Below, piece after piece: positions 6,938 through 11,175 of a stretch of 11,175 nucleotides of DNA (position 1 is its first letter; each line of letters begins with the position of its first letter). The notes beneath the pieces are model-generated. The model searched no databases and had not been told where the DNA came from. It was given only the letters and a program-made list of their open reading frames with translations. The stretch covers positions 1 through 11,175 of the forward strand of contig CAYWNP010000088.1 of the NCBI GenBank assembly GCA_964459675.1, written 5' to 3'. Source of the stretch: CAIZQW01 sp964459675 (GTDB taxonomy: Bacteria; Verrucomicrobiota; Kiritimatiellia; RFP12; UBA1067). A program made the translations under genes and the position numbers.

Positions 6938-7678
6938 TTACTCCTTGCCCTGCGACTCCGTCTTTTCCGTGCAGTGCGTCATAAAATCAATACCCATCTC
7001 ATCGAGCTTATCGATGATTGTGTCCACCCTGTTGTTCAGGAACTGGAAGACCAGAAGGACAGGGATCGCTATCGTCAACCCTGCTGCCGTGGTAACCAGC
7101 GCCTCATATATGCCTTTAGCCAGAACATCGGCTTTGCCGACTCCTGCAGAAGACGCGGTTTCAAACGCAGAGATCATTCCATAGACAGTTCCCAGCAACC
7201 CCAGCAATGGGGCGACTGTTACAATGATTGAAAGCCCGCGAAGACTGCGCTTCATTTTATCTGTCTCGCGAAAACCTGCATCTTCAACCGCCTTTTCCAA
7301 TGCTTCATCACCCTTCCCCAGTTTCTGGAGTCCGCTCTTGAAAATATTACCCACCGGCCCGCGATGTTCCTCGCAGAACTGGATCGCCTTTTTTCCGCTG
7401 GGGTCTTCGCTCATGATCGTCTTAAATGAATCCATAAAGCCTGGCGGGATGATCCTATTCCTGCTGAGTGACAGGCTCCGCTCAATCGCCAGTGCCAGCG
7501 CAAGCACCGATGCCAGACCCAGCGGGATCATGACCGGCCCACCTTTCATGATCAGTGAAAACATACTCTCTTTGGCCTTGACCCCCTGCGCACCTGCCGA
7601 GGCGGCCAGACTGTCCATCGCCAGCAACATCATTCCTAGAAAAAAAACCAACCCCATCATATTCCACATGCGTTTCAT
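6938..7678 (-). CDS. exbB: ExbB/TolQ/MotA-family proton channel with signal peptide
   Basis: The 246-residue protein is an inner-membrane proton-channel subunit working with ExbD. Residues 1-26 look like a cleavable signal peptide (MKRMWNMMGLVFFLGMMLLA, then AASA), an N-terminal extension that E. coli ExbB lacks. Membrane helices lie at about 47-67, 149-172 and 190-214. The last two carry the family signatures APLLGLLGTVYGMISAF (156-172) and YEALVTTAAGLTIAIPVLL (191-209). The cytoplasmic loop (about 75-145) ends in the usual KMKRSLRGL before helix 2. I chose the ATG at 7676-7678 because a perfect AGGAGG lies 5 nt upstream; an earlier in-frame ATG at 7702 has no such site. The gene follows the TPR gene by 28 nt and precedes exbD by 3 nt, so the three form one transcription unit. 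Confidence 0.93.
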   Translation of the reverse strand: MKRMWNMMGLVFFLGMMLLAMDSLAASAGAQGVKAKESMFSLIMKGGPVMIPLGLASVLALALAIERSLSLSRNRIIPPGFMDSFKTIMSEDPSGKKAIQFCEEHRGPVGNIFKSGLQKLGKGDEALEKAVEDAGFRETDKMKRSLRGLSIIVTVAPLLGLLGTVYGMISAFETASSAGVGKADVLAKGIYEALVTTAAGLTIAIPVLLVFQFLNNRVDTIIDKLDEMGIDFMTHCTEKTESQGKE

Positions 7679-7683
7679 TTTAT

Positions 7684-7689
7684 CCTCCT
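7684..7689 (-). promoter_or_regulatory. Shine-Dalgarno site of exbB
   Basis: A perfect AGGAGG is read on the minus strand, 5 nt before the ATG at 7676-7678. It decides the exbB start in favour of this codon over an in-frame ATG eight codons upstream, which overlaps the region just after the TPR stop. Confidence 0.85.
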
Positions 7690-7706
7690 TGTTTGAGATC
7701 ATTTAC

Positions 7707-10700
7707 CTACTGCCGCTCATGCCGTAGCGCATCTGCAGACTTCTTTGCCACTGCTGCGACTTCGTGCTTCGGAAACCTCTTCATGACTTCTTTGTATTGA
7801 GCCAGCGCCTTCTCTTTGTCGCCTTTCGCCTCAAGCGCACGTGCGATCTCCAGTACGGCACGGGCCTTCCAGTCTTCAAACCGGAACCCTATATCCACCT
7901 TGATTAACTCCTGTATGGCTTCATCATACTTCTTCATGGCGAACAGGCACTCGCCTGTCTGGAGCTGGCTGCGCGCTGCAAACTCATCCGTGCCCTGCGC
8001 TGCGATCACTTTCCTGTATTCGGCGATTGCCCGCTGATAATCACCCTGTCGTTCAAGCAAGAACGCAAGCCCGAAGCGTGCCGCACCTGCCCACCTGCTC
8101 TTGGGATACGTAACCAGGAATGACTCATACGACTGGGCAGATTCTTTCCATTGCTTGATCATCCCCTGTACTTCCGCAAGACGCATCAGGGATGACTCAT
8201 GGATTTCCGCCTGCTTGCCGGCCGAAGCCTGCACTGCCGCCTGGAAATGGTCCCTCGCAAGCAGTGTTTCCTTGATCTTAAGGCGGGCCTCCCCGGCATG
8301 GAATGCAGTCGAAGCCTTAAGCGACGAGTTTGGAAATTCTTTCAGCAGCGATTCCATGACCTTGGCGCACTCCTCGAACGCTCCCTTATTGAAATATGCA
8401 GTGCCAAGCCGGTACAAGATCTGCTCCTTGAGCTTATCGTCCTTTATCTCTGCCTGCGCTGTCTTCAGCTGACTGATCACATCATCATGCTTCTTGTCGC
8501 CAAAGCTCAATTCAGCCATTTCCAGTTTTGCATTGGCAATCAAGTCGCTTTTCGGATAAGCCGCAAGCAAAGCCGCATACCGCTGGACAGCTTCTTTAGG
8601 GCGGTTCATCCCCTTCTCGCACCAGGCCCATTCATACATGGAACGGGGCGCATGTTCGGAATCGCGGAATTTCTCAACTACTTTCCTGAACTGTTCTGCA
8701 GCAGGCCCCCAGTCTTTCGCTCTGGCATGGGCAAGCCCGAGCGAGAACAGTGCCCTATCCAGCCTGGGATACTGCGGATAATGAGCTACCAAGTGACTCA
8801 GCGACTGCTGAGCATCACGGTATTTCAACTGAGACAGCTGGACCAGCCCAAGCTGCAGATATGCATCTGCTGCAAACTGCTGATTCCTGAAAGACCTGGT
8901 GACTTCAGCGAAATGGGATTCAGCCTCAGGATCCTTCTTTTCCGCCAGGCAGATCCAGCCCAGATAGTATTCCGATTGACCGCACCTTGTATCTTTAGGA
9001 TATGTTTTGATAAAATGGGTCAACGTGCTGCGGGCTGCCGCATAATCCCCTGCTTCGTATTGGAGCCTTCCGAGTTCCGCATAGGCCAACGGCAGGTGCA
9101 CGCTTTGCGGACACCTTGTGATCAAGGCCTTGAAATGCTCCATGGCGGCTTTGGAGTCAGCTTTGCTGTTGCTGGATACCGCCAGTTGCGCCAGCGCAGA
9201 ATCCAGTCCCGGTTCATTCTGCCGGTTCGCTGTCTCCTTGACAAATACGGTCAGGTTCCCGATAGCCGAATCCCAGTCCAACATCCTGAAATAGGACTCG
9301 CCAAGGAGGTTATGCAACTGCCGGAACTCACTTCCCTTCGGCTTCTTATCCGCAAGGCCTTTCAGGATTTTGGCTGCATCTGCCCATTGACCCTTCCTGT
9401 GGTAGATCTGACCAACACGATAAATTGCAGATGTGCAGCTTCCATGCTGAGGCATAGCTGACTGGAATTCCGTATATACTTTCACTGCATCATCAAGCTT
9501 GTCGCAAAGAAACAGGTTCTCCGCTTTGACAAAAACAACATCGCCCACAGCAGGATCAGCAGGGAATGTTTTCAAGAATTCTTCCGCCGCCCGAAGGCTG
9601 TTACTGAAATCCTTGGCCTTATGCAGGCAAACTGCCTGCAGCCTGAGAGCATCGTTCCTTTGCGGCCAGTCTTTCCAGCGCTGTATCTGTTCCATGGACC
9701 TGGCCGCATCCAGCCACTTCTCCTGATTCATCAACAAGCTTCCCTGGTCAAAATACATGTCCGGCGCGGATGCCTGATTCCCGAATCTGGCCAGCCCTTC
9801 GGCAAGCGTTTTAAGCGCTTCTGCCTGTTTGTTCTGCCGGGAATATGTCTTCGCGAGCCACAGGCATGCTTCCGGATGAGGCCAGTCTTTCTGCCCCTGC
9901 GGGGCCGGCGCAGCAATCAGTTTATTGAACATGCCAGAAGCTTTCCCATAATCCTTTTTCTCGAGCCATGACCGCCCCGAGAGCAGCATCGACTGCCCTG
10001 CCATCCTGCCTTGCGGTTCCAGTTTGAGGGATTCTTCAAACGCGCGTATCGCATCATCCCACGAGCCTTGCAGGAAACGCATGCATCCCAGGCGCCCCTG
10101 AAGTTCGCCTGAAGCCGTCTTATCACTCCTGGAAACCGCGATTGAATAACTTGCAGCCGCTTCTGCATACTTTCCTGTCTCGCGGAGACTTTCAGCCAAC
10201 AGGATCGCTGTCTGACGCTCCATGTCTTCCCCCTTGACAAGCCCGGCAAGCTCCTGAAAAAGAGGGACCGCCTCTGCATATTTTTTCAACTGATAGCGTG
10301 CCCATCCGCCGTTAAAGAGCGCACGTTTCCGATATTCCGGTCCGGACTGGAGTTTTAACAAGGTGTCTGTTCCTGAAATCGCCTTAGCCCACTTTTCCTG
10401 TCTGATCTGCGATTCCGAAAGCACCGCAAGAGCCTGAACCTGCTGCGGAGAAGCCACCGCTGAGACAGACGTAAGAACCGCCTCCGCATCAGCCGCACGG
10501 TTCATCTGCAGGAGACAAAGGCCCCGAAAAAGCGACAGCTGACTCCTGTTCCCTGCTTTGCCGTTTTCGAGGAGAGCACGCAGATACGGCTCAGCTTCAG
10601 GGTACTTTGCGTCGGAATAGTAACTCAGGGCAATACCGTGCTTTGCTTCATCGATCCTTGAATGCGCCGGATAATTCTGGACAAAACTCTTGAATTCAGA

Positions 10701-10874
10701 CACAGCCAGCATGTACAGCTTTTTGTTGTAGAGCGCATTGCCGGCATAGAGCTGCTTCAGCGCGGGATCCTCGTTACTCTTTTGCGCCGGGACATCCTTC
10801 GCCCATCCAAGTGCGGCAGTAATGGCCAGTACGGCCACATGTATCATGATTCGTGCTTTAATGCTTTTGTTCAT
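7707..10874 (-). CDS. Large secreted tetratricopeptide-repeat protein
   Basis: This 1055-residue protein has a signal peptide at 1-25 (basic MNKSIKAR, hydrophobic IMIHVAVLAITAALG, cleavage near GWA). Nearly all the rest is TPR or TPR-like helical hairpins of 34-37 residues. Clear examples are YNKKLYMLAVSEFKSFVQNY (49-68), EAGDYAAARSTLTHFIKTYP (607-626), LKYRDAQQSLSHLVAHYP (683-700), ERQGDYQRAIAEYRKVI (941-957) and AKGDKEKALAQYKEVMKRFP (1016-1035). The repeated F-x-x-YP spacing is typical of CpoB/YbgF- and BamD-like periplasmic TPRs. The likely role is a periplasmic protein-binding scaffold for the ExbB/ExbD-powered complex encoded downstream; this rests on the operon context. No catalytic domain or extra membrane helix is evident. 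The start is the first possible ATG after an in-frame stop. It lacks a strong Shine-Dalgarno, so translation may be weak or coupled to the small ORF ending 22 nt upstream. Confidence 0.9.
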   Translation of the reverse strand: MNKSIKARIMIHVAVLAITAALGWAKDVPAQKSNEDPALKQLYAGNALYNKKLYMLAVSEFKSFVQNYPAHSRIDEAKHGIALSYYSDAKYPEAEPYLRALLENGKAGNRSQLSLFRGLCLLQMNRAADAEAVLTSVSAVASPQQVQALAVLSESQIRQEKWAKAISGTDTLLKLQSGPEYRKRALFNGGWARYQLKKYAEAVPLFQELAGLVKGEDMERQTAILLAESLRETGKYAEAAASYSIAVSRSDKTASGELQGRLGCMRFLQGSWDDAIRAFEESLKLEPQGRMAGQSMLLSGRSWLEKKDYGKASGMFNKLIAAPAPQGQKDWPHPEACLWLAKTYSRQNKQAEALKTLAEGLARFGNQASAPDMYFDQGSLLMNQEKWLDAARSMEQIQRWKDWPQRNDALRLQAVCLHKAKDFSNSLRAAEEFLKTFPADPAVGDVVFVKAENLFLCDKLDDAVKVYTEFQSAMPQHGSCTSAIYRVGQIYHRKGQWADAAKILKGLADKKPKGSEFRQLHNLLGESYFRMLDWDSAIGNLTVFVKETANRQNEPGLDSALAQLAVSSNSKADSKAAMEHFKALITRCPQSVHLPLAYAELGRLQYEAGDYAAARSTLTHFIKTYPKDTRCGQSEYYLGWICLAEKKDPEAESHFAEVTRSFRNQQFAADAYLQLGLVQLSQLKYRDAQQSLSHLVAHYPQYPRLDRALFSLGLAHARAKDWGPAAEQFRKVVEKFRDSEHAPRSMYEWAWCEKGMNRPKEAVQRYAALLAAYPKSDLIANAKLEMAELSFGDKKHDDVISQLKTAQAEIKDDKLKEQILYRLGTAYFNKGAFEECAKVMESLLKEFPNSSLKASTAFHAGEARLKIKETLLARDHFQAAVQASAGKQAEIHESSLMRLAEVQGMIKQWKESAQSYESFLVTYPKSRWAGAARFGLAFLLERQGDYQRAIAEYRKVIAAQGTDEFAARSQLQTGECLFAMKKYDEAIQELIKVDIGFRFEDWKARAVLEIARALEAKGDKEKALAQYKEVMKRFPKHEVAAVAKKSADALRHERQ

Positions 10875-10896
10875 CTGATGATATCTTTTCTGCTGT

Positions 10897-11037
10897 TTAA
10901 CAAACGTCCTGAATCAAAAATTTTCGCAGTATGACAATTTCACCGATCTGCGGCAGCCCCTTTTCTAGCTCAGCCTTTAAAGCCTTATCGTTCTCAGCGT
11001 CTTTCCCCCTATAAATTAAAACATTGTGCCCGTGCAT
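10897..11037 (-). CDS. Possible small ORF (46 aa) in the operon leader
   Basis: An open frame of 46 codons lies between the predicted promoter and the TPR gene, ending 22 nt before it. The peptide starts MHGHNVLIYRGKDAENDKAL and continues as a charged, probably helical segment followed by a hydrophobic stretch (IGEIVILRKFLI, 31-42). The purine-rich first codon positions and balanced composition look more like coding than chance. However, there is no Shine-Dalgarno, and the predicted transcript start (about 11048) lies only some 11 nt upstream. It uses TTA, CTA, ATA and AGG codons. I recognise no family. It may be a real leaderless micro-protein, a coupling leader peptide, a gene remnant, or chance. 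Confidence 0.35.
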   Translation of the reverse strand: MHGHNVLIYRGKDAENDKALKAELEKGLPQIGEIVILRKFLIQDVC

Positions 11038-11054
11038 TATTCGAATATATTTTT

Positions 11055-11085
11055 ATTATATAGCAGAATCCGTGAAACCTGTCAA
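11055..11085 (-). promoter_or_regulatory. Strong sigma-70-type promoter of the TPR-exbB-exbD operon
   Basis: The minus strand carries a perfect -35 TTGACA (11080-11085). After exactly 17 bp comes TATATA (11057-11062), which overlaps a perfect TATAAT (11055-11060, 19-bp spacing). Transcription would start near 11048 and leave about 170 nt of leader before the TPR start codon. No other convincing promoter was seen within the operon, so this one probably drives all four large genes. The surroundings (11040-11175) are AT-rich compared with the genes. Confidence 0.75.
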
Positions 11086-11175
11086 TAGCTAAAACCAGCA
11101 ATTCTAATTTTGATTTTTCCCTGGGAGCGCGGACAGTCTCTAACTTGAAGAGTTTTTCAACGAATTAAACTAATT
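11086..11175. other. Intergenic stretch upstream of the operon promoter
   Basis: This is an AT-rich non-coding stretch up to the window edge. It contains a GC-rich block, CCCTGGGAGCGCGGACAG (11120-11137), and a short inverted repeat, TTGAA...TTCAA (11145-11160). There is no convincing ORF, RNA gene or terminator; the inverted repeat is too short to call. Confidence 0.5.

Noticed and set aside
7679..7702. Upstream ATG at 7702 as the exbB start
   Set aside because: It lacks a ribosome site and would put eight polar residues ahead of the signal peptide; the ATG at 7678 has a perfect AGGAGG 5 nt upstream.
8199..9461. A 420-codon open frame on the + strand
   Set aside because: It lies entirely opposite the TPR gene, has no ribosome site, and its translation has no recognisable domain. 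The opposite strand encodes continuous TPR repeats in a clear operon, so this is a shadow frame.
11145..11160. Terminator-like inverted repeat TTGAA...TTCAA
   Set aside because: The stem is only 5 AT-rich base pairs, with no GC core or following T-run, so it is too weak for an intrinsic terminator.

Overview
The window looks like part of a metagenome-assembled scaffold from a free-living Gram-negative bacterium, most likely of the Planctomycetota-Verrucomicrobiota-Lentisphaerota-Kiritimatiellota (PVC) group. This placement is inference. It rests on a XylR-type regulator (sugar-binding domain fused to an AraC helix-turn-helix), an ExbB with its own signal peptide, a giant TPR protein, and a membrane protein with prenyltransferase/squalene-cyclase-like repeats beside ExbB/ExbD. 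A run of exactly 100 N (1480-1579) marks a scaffold join, so the two halves of the window need not be true neighbours.

Left part (1-1479): the 5' end of a secreted-protein gene runs leftward off the edge. It is divergent from a complete XylR-like regulator gene (251-1456). The 135-138 bp between them holds a leftward promoter with a perfect -10 (TATAAT) and a poor -35. Just upstream lie two copies of GCGCAAAA, 22 bp apart. This is a plausible operator for the regulator, activating the secreted-protein gene.

Right part (1580-11175): one leftward operon. A strong promoter (TTGACA, 17 bp, TATATAAT) at about 11055-11085 is followed by a possible 46-codon small ORF. Then come a 1055-residue secreted TPR-repeat protein, ExbB, ExbD, and a 1631-residue five-helix membrane protein ending just before the gap. 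Gaps between the main genes are 28, 3 and 34 nt.

The 1631-residue protein is the most unusual item. It has two periplasmic alpha/alpha-toroid domains with squalene-cyclase-type QW motifs but no DxDD catalytic motif. Two PD40/TolB-like beta-propeller regions follow duplicated WxYYTD...RLVLWE motifs, and the first propeller appears to be interrupted by the first toroid. Near the middle, a transmembrane helix carries the SxxxH signature of TonB and is followed by a proline-rich linker. My interpretation is that ExbB/ExbD harvest the proton motive force and drive this protein as a TonB-like transducer, with the TPR protein as periplasmic scaffold. The substrate and purpose of the machine are unknown.
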